Of a stretch of DNA of 64,000 nt, positions 18,561 to 27,805 are shown piece by piece. Numbering within the stretch: the first letter of the stretch is position 1; the number at the start of each line of letters is the position of its first letter. Made by a program: the position numbers and the translations under genes. The stretch comes from Oxynema aestuarii AP17 (GTDB lineage: Bacteria > Cyanobacteriota > Cyanobacteriia > Cyanobacteriales > Laspinemataceae). The stretch lies in assembly GCF_012295525.1 (NCBI RefSeq), contig NZ_CP051167.1, positions 2,666,001-2,730,000 on the forward strand, given 5' to 3'. The notes beneath the pieces are model-generated. The model worked only from the letters and a program-made list of their open reading frames with translations. It was not told the origin of the DNA and searched no databases.

Positions 18561-19175
18561 ATGCGCGATCGCATTTTGGCTTGGTTGGAAGAGCGAGTTC
18601 CTGCAGGACGAATCCGCCATATTCTGCGGGTCGAACAGATGGCGGGAGAGTTGGCTCTACTGCACGGAATCGACGAAAACCGAGCTAAATTAGCGGGGTT
18701 GCTGCACGATTTGGCGAAATATTTCAAGCCGAAAAAGTTATTAGAGATGGCGACGAGGGAGGGGTTGGAAATTGACGGAGTATTGGAAGCGAACCCGCAC
18801 CTATTACACGCCGATGTCAGCGCGATCGTCGCCCGGGAGGAGTTTGGGGTCAAAGACGAGGAGATGTTGGCGGCGATCGCCGATCATACGTTAGGGCGTC
18901 CGCAGATGAGCGCGCTCAGTTGTGTGGTGTTTTTGGCGGACAGCTTGGAACCGGGACGGGGGAATACGCCGGAGTTAGCCGAACTCAGACAAGCCTGTCG
19001 CGACGATCTTTATAAGGCGGTGTGGCTGACGGGAGATTATACCCAGCGCTACCTGATCGATCGCCAGCAGTTGATCCACCCGCGCACGATTTTGACCCGG
19101 AATTGGGCGATGCAAGCGGCGAAATCGGCCAAATCGGCTCGCAAGCAAGGCAGTGGCGATCGCGTTCCGGCTTGA
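18561..19175 (+). CDS. yqeK: YqeK-type HD-domain diadenosine tetraphosphatase
   Basis: 204 residues. HD-domain metal ligands are visible as RIRHILRVEQMA, LLHDLAKY and H in HADVSA, with IADHTLGRP and the FLADSLEPGR motif of the YqeK family, which hydrolyses Ap4A symmetrically to ADP. It lies 164 bases upstream of rsfS; yqeK-rsfS is a conserved pair across bacteria, which supports the call. The last ~25 residues are a basic low-complexity extension. Confidence 0.9.
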   Translation: MRDRILAWLEERVPAGRIRHILRVEQMAGELALLHGIDENRAKLAGLLHDLAKYFKPKKLLEMATREGLEIDGVLEANPHLLHADVSAIVAREEFGVKDEEMLAAIADHTLGRPQMSALSCVVFLADSLEPGRGNTPELAELRQACRDDLYKAVWLTGDYTQRYLIDRQQLIHPRTILTRNWAMQAAKSAKSARKQGSGDRVPA

Positions 19176-19339
19176 AATTTGCTAGGATTACATCAAAAAC
19201 AAAGGGAGATCGATTCGATCTTCACCAGACAAGTCCTTCGCTGTTTCGGTCTGGAAACGGAGGCGCGATCGCCCGAAGCGACCGACGGAATGCAGCGAGT
19301 CAAATAAAATTCGATAACAAATAAATTGATGGAGTTTTA

Positions 19340-19771
19340 ATGTCGGAATATTTTCAAGCTCAATCGAATATCCCGTTAACCTTGAATCGCGGAGGTGACT
19401 TCAGCGACGAAGACAGCCAAATGCTCGCCTTGACGATCGCCCGCGCGGCCCAAGACCGCAAAGGGGGGGATTTGGTTTTGCTGAAAGTCTCCGACGTGTC
19501 CTATTTAGCCGATTACTTCGCGATCGTCACCGGGTTTTCCAAAGTGCAAGTGCGCGCGATCGCCCAAGCGATCGAAGAGCGCGTCGAGCAAGAATGTCAC
19601 CGCAAACCCCTGCACGTCGAAGGACAAGGGGAAGGATCGTGGTTAGTTCAGGATTACGGCGACGCGATCGTTCATATCCTGATGCCCGAAGAACGAGACT
19701 ATTACAATCTCGAAGCCTTCTGGGGTCATGCGGAACGCCTCGACCTCGACGAGTACGGATTGGGAGAATAA
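19340..19771 (+). CDS. rsfS: Ribosomal silencing factor RsfS
   Basis: 143 residues. RsfS binds L14 on the 50S subunit and blocks subunit joining in starvation. Family features: DLVLLKVSDVSYLADYFAIVTG, RAIAQAIEERVEQE, then EGQGEGSWLVQDYGDAIVHILMPEERDYYNLEAFWG. The partner yqeK lies upstream. The CGLD27 gene begins 5 bases after the stop, so the two are likely cotranscribed. Confidence 0.95.
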   Translation: MSEYFQAQSNIPLTLNRGGDFSDEDSQMLALTIARAAQDRKGGDLVLLKVSDVSYLADYFAIVTGFSKVQVRAIAQAIEERVEQECHRKPLHVEGQGEGSWLVQDYGDAIVHILMPEERDYYNLEAFWGHAERLDLDEYGLGE

Positions 19772-19776
19772 CTCAG

Positions 19777-20277
19777 ATGAGGGAGACATCGATCGCGCAA
19801 TGTCCCGTCCCTGACGAACAGCAACCGCTCAACGAATACGAACAACTGAAAGAATCGTGTTTCTTCGGCTGGGCCACGCGAGATCGGCAGGATTACGCGA
19901 CCAAAATCGCCCTCATTTGGGGATGCAGTTGCGCCCTGTGTTTCCCGATTGCGGCGGCGAGTTTTGCACCGAGCAAACATCTCGGAGAATGCGTGTTGTG
20001 TACGGCGGGCGGGGGGAATTTATTTTTATCGTTAGCCTTATTGCGCTTGTATTTGGGCTGGCGTTACGTGCGCGATCGCCTCTGGAGTCCTACAATTTTC
20101 TACGAAGAATCGGGATGGTACGACGGTCAGGCATGGACGAAAACCCCCGAACTGCTCGCCCGCGATCGCCTCGTCGTCAACTACCAACTCCGACCGATCC
20201 TGACGCGCCTCAGCCGCAGTCTCGGAGCGATCGCCCTGTCCTGTATCGTAGGAGCAACCCTGTGGGCCTTCCTCTGA
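19777..20277 (+). CDS. CGLD27 (DUF1230) family membrane protein
   Basis: 166 residues from the ATG at 19777, immediately after rsfS. The N-terminus has CPVPDEQQPLNEYEQLKES and FFGW, conserved in the CGLD27 family shared by cyanobacteria and plastids. There are two to three transmembrane helices and a WYDGQAW...DRLVVNYQ motif between helices. Plant and algal members are linked to photosynthesis under stress, but the biochemical role is unknown. Confidence 0.82.
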   Translation: MRETSIAQCPVPDEQQPLNEYEQLKESCFFGWATRDRQDYATKIALIWGCSCALCFPIAAASFAPSKHLGECVLCTAGGGNLFLSLALLRLYLGWRYVRDRLWSPTIFYEESGWYDGQAWTKTPELLARDRLVVNYQLRPILTRLSRSLGAIALSCIVGATLWAFL

Positions 20278-20429
20278 AATCGGGAAGACCGAGAGGCGAT
20301 CGGCCCGGTTCCCCTTTCTCGGAACGGTTGTTTTTTGTAGGCGATCGCCTCTAATGTAATCGGGGGCTTCGTGTCCTCAATCAACTCGCCGTCGTGTCCC
20401 TCACCAAGAGGTAAATCCAACCCGTGACA

Positions 20430-21377
20430 ATGGGAAAACGTAACTCAGCCGCATCTCTTGAAGTCCGCTTACTCCGCGAAGGGATTGTCGAATCGACCCA
20501 CAACGTTCAAGCCGTCGTTTGCGATAACCGGGGTCGAGTGCTATCCGTCGCCGGGAAGGCCCAAACCACCGCCTTTATCCGCTCGGCCCTCAAACCCTTC
20601 CAAGCCCTCGCCGTCACCACTACAGGCACCTTAGAACGGTTCGATTTAACCGATCTCGACTTGGCCATTATTTGCAGTTCCCATCGCGGTACCATCGAGC
20701 AAACCCGTCAAGCCTTTAATATTTTATGGCGCTGCGATGTCGATACCTCCGCCTTGCAATGTCCGATTCCCCCAGGGAAGCAAAGCCCCCTCGAACACAA
20801 CTGCTCCGGAAAACACGCCGGAATGCTGGCGGTGTGCAAACAGCGTCATTTTCCCCTCGAAACCTATCTCAAGCGCAACCATCCGGTTCAGGAGTTGATT
20901 TTAGATAAAGTCGCCGAATTGCTGCGAATGCCCGCCGCCGAATTTATCGCCGTGCGCGACGACTGCGGGGCGCCAACCTATTTGATGGAATTAGGACAGA
21001 TGGCAACCCTTTATGCCATCCTCGCCTCCGGGGATAGTGTCGATATGGAACGGATCGTGCGCGCGATGGTCGCCCATCCCACGATGGTCGCCGGACCGGG
21101 AGAATTCGATACCGAGCTGATGAGTCTGACCGAAGGGGAAATCGTCAGCAAGTCCGGCGCCGAAGGCGTGCAATGTATCGGACGAGTCGGAGAAGGGATG
21201 GGACTGTCGATTAAGGTACTCGACGGGGCCAAACGGGCTAAATATGCCGTCGCCATCCACTTGCTCAAACAACTCGGATGGATTACCCCGACGATCGCCG
21301 AAAATCTGGCCGACAAGTTTATTGACCTCACGCCCCTCAAGCGTCTCGATGTCGTCGGGGAAGTTTCTTTTTTATAA
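20430..21377 (+). CDS. Asparaginase (type related to Rhizobium etli AnsA)
   Basis: 315 residues from the ATG at 20430; a GTG two codons earlier is possible. The family (PF06089) is recognised from VRSALKPFQA-like IRSALKPFQAL, CSSHRGT, HNCSGKHAGMLAVC (catalytic Ser/Lys region), RDDCGAPTY and MVAGPGEFDTELM. It hydrolyses L-asparagine to aspartate and ammonia. No signal peptide is present, so it is cytosolic. It is not clearly in an operon. Confidence 0.88.
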   Translation: MGKRNSAASLEVRLLREGIVESTHNVQAVVCDNRGRVLSVAGKAQTTAFIRSALKPFQALAVTTTGTLERFDLTDLDLAIICSSHRGTIEQTRQAFNILWRCDVDTSALQCPIPPGKQSPLEHNCSGKHAGMLAVCKQRHFPLETYLKRNHPVQELILDKVAELLRMPAAEFIAVRDDCGAPTYLMELGQMATLYAILASGDSVDMERIVRAMVAHPTMVAGPGEFDTELMSLTEGEIVSKSGAEGVQCIGRVGEGMGLSIKVLDGAKRAKYAVAIHLLKQLGWITPTIAENLADKFIDLTPLKRLDVVGEVSFL

Positions 21378-21557
21378 GCTTGTGATTGGGAGGAGCGATC
21401 GCCTGTCAGTCGGGGCGATCGTCGATACCTTCGGATCGATAACCCATGTTCGTCAAGGAATTAGCGGGTTCTTTCCACAGAAATAACAGGCTGAGTAAGC
21501 TTAGCCGACGATCGTCAGAAATGCTACAGCAGTTTTCGCTGTTGGGCGGTAAATTTC

Positions 21558-21598
21558 GATCCCCCTAAATCCCCCTTTTTAAGGGGGTTGGCGGGATC
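21558..21598. repeat. Palindromic C5/G5 repeat
   Basis: GATCCCCCTAAATCCCCC, then T/A, then GGGGGTTGGCGGGATC forms a near-palindrome. A related, longer element lies at 35841-35935. Such C-tract/G-tract palindromes are common dispersed repeats in cyanobacterial intergenic DNA. Confidence 0.6.
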
Positions 21599-21695
21599 TT
21601 TGCCTCTTGTCCCTCATGACAGCGCGAATTGCTGTATAAGCCGCGATCGCCTCAACAAGCAACCGCTTAATTGGCCCTATCCTCATCTGTGCAAC

Positions 21696-22604
21696 TCAGT
21701 TCTTATCTGTGGGCTTCTTCGTCACTTCACTGGATAACCAAGCCAAATTTTTACTAATGAGTAACTCCGACTTTTTGGCATGATGAGTATTTTTCATCGC
21801 CACTTGTTTCATCTCAAAATCATAAAAATTTCCCATTTCTCTTAACTCCACCGCATCATTGTAAGTCATTAAAAAATCCCCTTTTAATCGAGCGGCTAAA
21901 GCGAAAAGCTGCTGATGATTCACCTCCGAATAACGATAAAGTCTTTTGCCCGTTTTTGGATAAGGCGGATCGATGAAATAAATCACATCTTCTCGGGAAT
22001 AATTCTGTTGGCAAACATCGAATCCATCTCCTTGAATAAAATTGATTTTATCTTTAACTCTTCCAATAGCAAGAATCCGTTTTTTAAGTGTTTCGGGATA
22101 CCATCTCGACCGAATTCCTTTACCATTTTCTCCTTTTTTAACAAAGCTCGATCCATCCGCCAAAATACCGCCTCGATTGACACGATTTTTGACAATCGTA
22201 GCAAAAGCTAGAGATTCTAAAGATTCATTCGCATTTTCAATAACTTCTTTAGCATTTTCTGGAGTCAATTGAAAATTAACAATTTTATCTGCAAGCCATT
22301 GGGCACCTCCATTAAGAACAATTTGCCATACAGCCGCAACACCTTCATCTTTTTCCACCATTGTTACCCGGTGAACTAAGTTTTCACATGCAGCCGTCAA
22401 ACTGACAATCCCTCCCCCAGCAAAGGGTTCAATCAGTTCTTTACTACTAGCTTCCCGCTCATTCAACCATTGTCGAATCTTGGGAATCAACCATGTTTTC
22501 CCACCTGCATATCGAAACGGACTCCGTTGAGGGACAGTAGCAACATTGACAACTTTAGAATTTACATCCACCTTCTTAGAAGGTAATAGATTGGCTTTTG
22601 ACAT
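21696..22604 (-). CDS. D12-class DNA adenine methyltransferase
   Basis: About 302 residues from the ATG at 22604; a GTG seven codons upstream is the alternative. N6-adenine methyltransferase of the Dam type: motif X FRYAGGKTWLIPKI, motif I IEPFAGGGIVSL, catalytic motif IV DPPYPKTGKRLY. It sits 56 bases downstream of a NotI-like nuclease gene on the same strand and is probably its protecting enzyme. The gene is AT-rich and has almost no HIP1 octamers, unlike its neighbours, which points to horizontal acquisition. Confidence 0.88.
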   Translation of the reverse strand: MSKANLLPSKKVDVNSKVVNVATVPQRSPFRYAGGKTWLIPKIRQWLNEREASSKELIEPFAGGGIVSLTAACENLVHRVTMVEKDEGVAAVWQIVLNGGAQWLADKIVNFQLTPENAKEVIENANESLESLAFATIVKNRVNRGGILADGSSFVKKGENGKGIRSRWYPETLKKRILAIGRVKDKINFIQGDGFDVCQQNYSREDVIYFIDPPYPKTGKRLYRYSEVNHQQLFALAARLKGDFLMTYNDAVELREMGNFYDFEMKQVAMKNTHHAKKSELLISKNLAWLSSEVTKKPTDKN

Positions 22605-22660
22605 TCGTTTTAACCCTGTTTTCACGAGCGAAACCTACTGTACGAGCGGTTTTCATTGCT

Positions 22661-23494
22661 TCAGTTTTGTAGGTGACTATCCAGTTTTTTTTGTAAGCTT
22701 TCAATAAAATTTTCTGAATGACCGATTTCAGGAGTAGAAATTCGATTAATTGCCGCCCAATACTCAGTATAAACGACATCGGTGAGGACAAGTTGAAAGC
22801 GATCGTTCTGTTTTTGGAGGTCGTAAAGATTCCAGGCTAGATCGGCGCGATCGCGTGAAACTCGCACTAAAGAGGGTAGGGTTTCAAAAAATGCTTTTTG
22901 TACCGCAATAACCTGCTTTTTACCCCACTCATGCAAAATGGTTCCTTTGTAAAGGAGTTGAGGAATTAATCGTTTGCGCGAAGATGAAAGGTAATCTGGA
23001 GTCGGATAGTAGGGGGTTAATTGTGACTCCTTAATATTTTCCCAATTTTCAGGCTGATTCATGTAGACTTCAAACGGTTGTCGGATATTGCCTGAAATGT
23101 AGACAGACTGAACTTCAACCGCTCCAAAATCTATGATTTTCCCGCGACGGTCGTAAGCAACCAGTACCAAGTCGATATTGCCAGCCGATTGATTATTAGC
23201 ATCTTTTAAACGAACTTCTGTTAGAATTGTCCACTGTTGATTTTTCCCAAAAAAGAAATCAGCAGCATTTTCAGCAATCAACCAATCTTGACGAAAACGA
23301 ACCGGGCAAGTAATGACGGGAGCTTTCTTATGGTAAATGCTACAAACACCGAGGGGATTATTTGCTTTATCTTTGGTACAGTTAGCGACTTTATTATTGT
23401 AAGGACACAGCCGATCGCGACGATATCGATTTGCTTCTTGGGAAAAACTGTTACTAGGAAAGCCAAAAACCTCTGCAAGAGGATTATTAGACAT
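22661..23494 (-). CDS. NotI-family restriction endonuclease
   Basis: 277 residues. The N-terminus carries four spaced cysteines (RLCPYNNKVANC...GVCSIYH...ITCP), the iron-binding cluster of NotI, followed by RFRQDW and a PD-(D/E)xK-like core with TEVRL, GNIDLVLVAYD and DFGAVEVQSVYISG. The family fits NotI/PF12183. It is upstream of a D12 adenine methyltransferase. NotI itself is paired with a cytosine methylase, so the site recognised here is probably different and contains adenine. AT-rich composition suggests transfer. Confidence 0.85.
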   Translation of the reverse strand: MSNNPLAEVFGFPSNSFSQEANRYRRDRLCPYNNKVANCTKDKANNPLGVCSIYHKKAPVITCPVRFRQDWLIAENAADFFFGKNQQWTILTEVRLKDANNQSAGNIDLVLVAYDRRGKIIDFGAVEVQSVYISGNIRQPFEVYMNQPENWENIKESQLTPYYPTPDYLSSSRKRLIPQLLYKGTILHEWGKKQVIAVQKAFFETLPSLVRVSRDRADLAWNLYDLQKQNDRFQLVLTDVVYTEYWAAINRISTPEIGHSENFIESLQKKLDSHLQN

Positions 23495-23615
23495 TTGAGC
23501 TGACCTTCAATGAGGATAAGTAGGTGTCTATTTTTATTTATTGTCGAGACTGAAAAAGTTGAGCGATTGGCGATCGCCCCCCGTCACCCCTCAAGCGATC
23601 GTCGCGCGATCCTTT

Positions 23616-24242
23616 CTATCGATCCGAGGAGGAGATCTCGCGGGGGGAACGGGGACGACAGGGGGAACCGAAACAAACTTGGGCGGCGGGTAGGTCGGTG
23701 AAGACACTGCTGCGGGCGCCGACAACCGCATTGGCGCCGATCTTGACGCCGGGACCGACGAAACAATCGGCAGCGACCCAGGCGCCATTGCCGATCGCGA
23801 TCGGCGCCGTTAACAAGCCAAAGGCGGGGTCGGCGATGTCGTGATTCCCGGTACATAAATAAGTTTTTTGTGAAATTACGCAATGTTTGCCGACGGTGAT
23901 GCGATCGAGACTGTAGAAAACGACATCATCGCCGATCCAGCTAAACTCGCCGATTTCGACTTTCCAGGGATAGGTAAAACGGGCGGTGGGTCGAATCATC
24001 ACCCCCTGACCGATGCGAGCGCCAAAACGGCGCAACAACCAGCAGCGAAAGCGGTGGGCGGAATGCAGGCTTAACGGAAAAGCGATCGCCTGCACCAACC
24101 ACCACAGCAAAATGAACCAACCCGGGCGCCCGCGATCGAACCAAGATTGATCGTACTGACGTAAATCGATCGCCGGAGGGAGATCGAGAACGGGTTCGAC
24201 AGGTTCGGGAGGAGAAACGGGGCGATCGCTCATAGAAATCAC
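23616..24242 (-). CDS. WcaF-like hexapeptide-repeat acetyltransferase
   Basis: 208 residues. A hydrophobic stretch (WFILLWWLVQAIAFPLSLH) is followed by a left-handed beta-helix of hexapeptide repeats (IGQGVMIRPTARFTYPWKVEIGEFSWIGDDVVFYS, CTGNHDIADPAFG, GPGVKIGANAVVGARSSV). The pattern matches putative colanic-acid acetyltransferases that use acetyl-CoA to decorate exopolysaccharide. It is grouped with two family 2 glycosyltransferases on the same strand. Confidence 0.85.
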   Translation of the reverse strand: MISMSDRPVSPPEPVEPVLDLPPAIDLRQYDQSWFDRGRPGWFILLWWLVQAIAFPLSLHSAHRFRCWLLRRFGARIGQGVMIRPTARFTYPWKVEIGEFSWIGDDVVFYSLDRITVGKHCVISQKTYLCTGNHDIADPAFGLLTAPIAIGNGAWVAADCFVGPGVKIGANAVVGARSSVFTDLPAAQVCFGSPCRPRSPREISSSDR

Positions 24243-24319
24243 TCGCGACGTTTGGCGTTTACAGCAAAGAAAATTAACTTCAAAAAACTCCGTTTAACTC
24301 AACTGTCCTTCCAGACCAT

Positions 24320-25297
24320 TTAAGAATCAGTTTGAGCTAAAGATTTAGACGTTTCAACATCCTGGGGATGGGGATTGAGCTGACCGCCAAACTTACGAAT
24401 TTCGTAAAGCTTCACGCCGATTTGATACTCGTATTGGCTCAATAACCTGGCATAAATATAACCCTGAATGCCGTCGAGAAAACCGAGCTGAATAATATAA
24501 AACAGAATAAATCTCAGAGTTGGTTTAAATGGCAATCGTACCCAAATTCTCTTTAAAAACCGCTTCCGTTGGGCTTGGGAACCAAACAAACTCGCTTCGA
24601 TCGAATCATCCTCTTTTCCTTCGAGTAAATTGTAATAAACTCTAGCTTCCCAATTTGAATAGCGATTGTGACGCTCGATCCACTCGTAAATATCCCGAAA
24701 ATCTTCGTGAATCATATCCGCTTTGAGATGTCCGGCGGTCAGTTGCGGACTGTTTTTATCTTCGAGATTGTCTTTTAAAATCACGTGTTCGTGAACTTCA
24801 TTATCCCCCGTGTTGCGAACCCCTTCCGTCCCGAGATTTTCGTAGCGACCTTTGCAATGCTTGAACAAGCGTAAATTAAAATCGGGATATTTTCCCCCAT
24901 GACGAATCCATCGACCGAGGAAGTAAACCTTACGATTTAGATAATATCCTTCGTACTGCGGGTTTTGAATAACTTCTGCAATTTCCTGCCATAATTCGGG
25001 AGGAATGCGTTCGTCGCAATCGACAATCAACACCCATTCATTGCGAAAAGGCAGGGTTTGTAAAGACCAATTCTTTTTTTTTGGCCAATATCCGTTAAAG
25101 TCAAATTGTTTGACCTTTGCCCCCCAAGCTTCGGCGATTTCTACGGTGCGATCGCTGCTGTGTGAATCGACGAGAAAAACTTCATCCGCACATTCCAAAC
25201 TGGCCAAACAAGCGGGAAGATTGCGCTCTTCATTTTTAGCGGGAATGAGGACGGACACCGGGACTTTTTTGATAGTGGAGGTCATGTTCTTGGCCAT
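24320..25297 (-). CDS. Family 2 glycosyltransferase (LPS core WaaE/KdtX-like)
   Basis: 325 residues. GT-A fold: VSVLIPAKNEERNLPACLASL, VDSHSSDRTVEIAE, metal-binding DCDERIP, and YWPKKKNWSLQ characteristic of the WaaE/KdtX group. A C-terminal hydrophobic stretch (FILFYIIQLGFLDGIQGYIYA) may dock on the membrane. It is likely involved in cell-surface polysaccharide synthesis with the neighbouring genes. Confidence 0.85.
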   Translation of the reverse strand: MAKNMTSTIKKVPVSVLIPAKNEERNLPACLASLECADEVFLVDSHSSDRTVEIAEAWGAKVKQFDFNGYWPKKKNWSLQTLPFRNEWVLIVDCDERIPPELWQEIAEVIQNPQYEGYYLNRKVYFLGRWIRHGGKYPDFNLRLFKHCKGRYENLGTEGVRNTGDNEVHEHVILKDNLEDKNSPQLTAGHLKADMIHEDFRDIYEWIERHNRYSNWEARVYYNLLEGKEDDSIEASLFGSQAQRKRFLKRIWVRLPFKPTLRFILFYIIQLGFLDGIQGYIYARLLSQYEYQIGVKLYEIRKFGGQLNPHPQDVETSKSLAQTDS

Positions 25298-25370
25298 TAC
25301 GTCAGCAATAGAAACGGGAAAGACGATCGCTCCGCAGTGGAGATTCGAGGATGGATTGTTCCCTTAATCT

Positions 25371-26354
25371 TTATACTCCATCTCGATTTTTAAATCTTTC
25401 GGGGGTGAAAACGGGAGATTCGGATAAATTGGTCTTCGAGGGACTCAGGAGGTCGCTGACTGCGGCGGTCAAATAACCGAGATGACCGTAAGCATAGACT
25501 AAATTATCAAAGCGTCGGGCCGGATCGGGCCAGGATTTTAACGCTTTATAAACCCCTCGGGCGATGCGTTCCCCGGCGAGACCGAACTGACGCCATCCGG
25601 TGCGACCGCAGAGGCGATCGCGGTAACATTCGCTAATACCCTGCCACCATCCCCGTTGTAAAAACCACGATCGCGCCAGCCGTTCGGGAGCCACGTGGTG
25701 GGCGACCAACGCCTCGGGAAGATAAAACACCTGCCAACCGAGTTCGAGAGCGAGTTCGGTGACGTAGAGTTCTTCATTCGAGAGTAATTTCGTACCCATG
25801 CGTCCTAAATTCGGATTGAACCCGCCGATTTGGTCGAGAAACGTGCGCCTGATTGAATAGTTCAAGCCTCGGGGGGTCAAACCGGGTTGTTCGATCGCTT
25901 GTGGGAGATCGCCGAGGTCGTAAGCGCCCAAATTGCCCGCCAGTCCTTCAGACAACCACGGGGGAGGAGTATAGTGTTCCGGCCAAATCAGGGTGACTTT
26001 CCCCCCGGCGACGGCGAGGCGGTCGTTTTCACGATAGGCTTGAACGAGAACACTCAGCCATTGAGGACTCGCTACGGCGTCGTCGTCGAGATAGGCCAAA
26101 ATGCGACCCCGGGCGACCCGAGCCCCTGTATTGCGGGCGGTGGAGAGTCCGAGTTCGGCTTCGTAAACATAGTGGAGGCGATCGTCGTCCCGGCGGCGAT
26201 CGACCACGGCGCGGGTGGCGTCCGTCGAGGCGTTATCGACGACGATCGCCTCGAAGTTCCGAACATCTTGGGCCAGCAAGCTGTCGATCGCCTTCCCTAA
26301 ATACTGTTCCCGATTGTGGGTGCAGATAATTGCAGAAACTTCGAGGTCTGACAT
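25371..26354 (-). CDS. Family 2 glycosyltransferase
   Basis: 327 residues. VSAIICTHNREQYLGKAIDSLLAQ, VVDNASTDATR, and metal-binding DDDAVASP are GT-A/GT2 signatures, with SNEELYVTELALELGW as the acceptor-base region. The gene lies 73 bases upstream of the WaaE-like gene on the same strand. HpsE-type hormogonium polysaccharide enzymes are similar, but I cannot be specific. Confidence 0.85.
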   Translation of the reverse strand: MSDLEVSAIICTHNREQYLGKAIDSLLAQDVRNFEAIVVDNASTDATRAVVDRRRDDDRLHYVYEAELGLSTARNTGARVARGRILAYLDDDAVASPQWLSVLVQAYRENDRLAVAGGKVTLIWPEHYTPPPWLSEGLAGNLGAYDLGDLPQAIEQPGLTPRGLNYSIRRTFLDQIGGFNPNLGRMGTKLLSNEELYVTELALELGWQVFYLPEALVAHHVAPERLARSWFLQRGWWQGISECYRDRLCGRTGWRQFGLAGERIARGVYKALKSWPDPARRFDNLVYAYGHLGYLTAAVSDLLSPSKTNLSESPVFTPERFKNRDGV

Positions 26355-26421
26355 GAGTAAAGAAGAACCCTACGGTTCTGAGTGTTCTTCCATATTCTAG
26401 GCGCGAACGATTGAGGAAGTC

Positions 26422-26991
26422 GTGACTCATCGAGTTGTTTTAGTCACTGGCCCGGCGCGATCGGGCAAAAGCGAGTGGGCCGAAACCCTCGCGCAAAAGA
26501 CAGGCAAACCGCTTGTTTACGTGGCGACGGCCCGTCGCGATCCGACGGATCCGGAATGGAGCGATCGCATCGAACGTCACCGCCAACGTCGCGGGGGAGA
26601 GTGGACGACGTTGGAAGTCCCGATCGAGTTAGCGGCGTCCCTGCAGCAGGCGACGCCGGGGAGTTGTTGGTTGGTGGATTCATTAGGAACCTGGGTGACG
26701 AATTGTTTGGATCTCGACGAGGCGAGTTGGAGTGAGGTTCGCACTCGGCTGCTGGCGAGTTTGGCCGATTTGCCCGAAATTGAGTTAATTTTCGTCGCGG
26801 AGGAAGTGGGATGGGGGGTGATTCCCGCGTATCCGGTCGGTCGCTTGTTTCGCGATCGCCTCGGCAGTTTGGTTCGCGACCTCGGGGCGATCGCCGATCC
26901 GGTTTACCTGGTGGTGGCGGGTCGCGCCGTCAACCTCGCACGCTGGGGCGTTCCCCTCGGGCCGACCCCGACCCTCGATCGCCCGAGTTAA
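26422..26991 (+). CDS. cobU: Adenosylcobinamide kinase / guanylyltransferase
   Basis: 189 residues. Phosphorylates adenosylcobinamide and transfers GMP, in nucleotide-loop assembly of cobamides. P-loop VTGPARSGKSEWAE, YVATARRDP, HRQRRGGEWTTLE with the guanylylated histidine, VDSLGTWVTN, and VAEEVGWGVIP are all diagnostic. It is divergent from the glycosyltransferase at 25371. Confidence 0.95.
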   Translation: MTHRVVLVTGPARSGKSEWAETLAQKTGKPLVYVATARRDPTDPEWSDRIERHRQRRGGEWTTLEVPIELAASLQQATPGSCWLVDSLGTWVTNCLDLDEASWSEVRTRLLASLADLPEIELIFVAEEVGWGVIPAYPVGRLFRDRLGSLVRDLGAIADPVYLVVAGRAVNLARWGVPLGPTPTLDRPS

Positions 26992-27232
26992 GATAGAGAT
27001 CCCCACGAAGGCGATCGCCATCGGACCCACACCGCGCAACAAGAGCGATCGCCACCGTTAATAACTTGCATCGATCTGTAAAAAATCGTAATGACTTCTA
27101 ACTCTCGTTAGAGGTCAAGTCTTCAAAATCCAGATAAGATAGGGGAAAGGGGGGACGACCTGGGGAATACCATTCGAGAATTTGCAAAATTAATTCGAGC
27201 TTGGGTGGCAGTGCAAACCACGAGGATCGTTT

Positions 27233-27805
27233 ATGGCATCGCAACAGCAAATCAAAAAATATTTGGCATATTGGTTTCAGTTAGGAAAAAAAATTATTGT
27301 CGGTCGCACTCAAGTTGCCTTACGCCCGCAAGTGATTTATCGCGGCGATCGCTACTCGGAAGAATTCGAGCAGTGCTGGCAAAAGATCTGGTCCCAAGAG
27401 CGCGACTCTTGTTATCTCGAAGGAACCGATCTCAGCGTCGGCGACCTACTCGATTCCCGATGGGAAATCGTGCTGTGCGCCCGTTGCTCGATGCCGATTC
27501 CCTTACCCGTGCGGGGGATGCCGCCGGAAGTTTGCCCCTGTAACGATCTGGTCGGCTGGCCGAATACAGAACTGCCCCAACCGCGATCGCCCGTCGAAAA
27601 CCGACACCAACTCCACGGAATCCGCGATCGCCTCTTCCTCAAAGACACCGAAGCTGACGAAGAAGACAGGGATCGCCCGCATCCTGGAGATAGCACGATC
27701 GCCCCGGAATCGAGCGGCGAATTTCCCCTGTGTCCGTGCCATCCCAAACCGCTCGGGGAGTTGCGATCGAATCCGCAACCCCTCGGCCAGCGCCACCGCC
27801 TTTAA
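27233..27805 (+). CDS. Conserved cyanobacterial hypothetical protein with Cys motifs
   Basis: 190 residues. The first ~110 residues look folded, with DLLDSRWEIVLCARCSMPIP and CPCNDL forming a possible metal site. The rest is acidic, proline-rich and probably disordered. I do not know the function. Its stop overlaps the convergent RNase Z stop by four bases. Confidence 0.6.
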   Translation: MASQQQIKKYLAYWFQLGKKIIVGRTQVALRPQVIYRGDRYSEEFEQCWQKIWSQERDSCYLEGTDLSVGDLLDSRWEIVLCARCSMPIPLPVRGMPPEVCPCNDLVGWPNTELPQPRSPVENRHQLHGIRDRLFLKDTEADEEDRDRPHPGDSTIAPESSGEFPLCPCHPKPLGELRSNPQPLGQRHRL

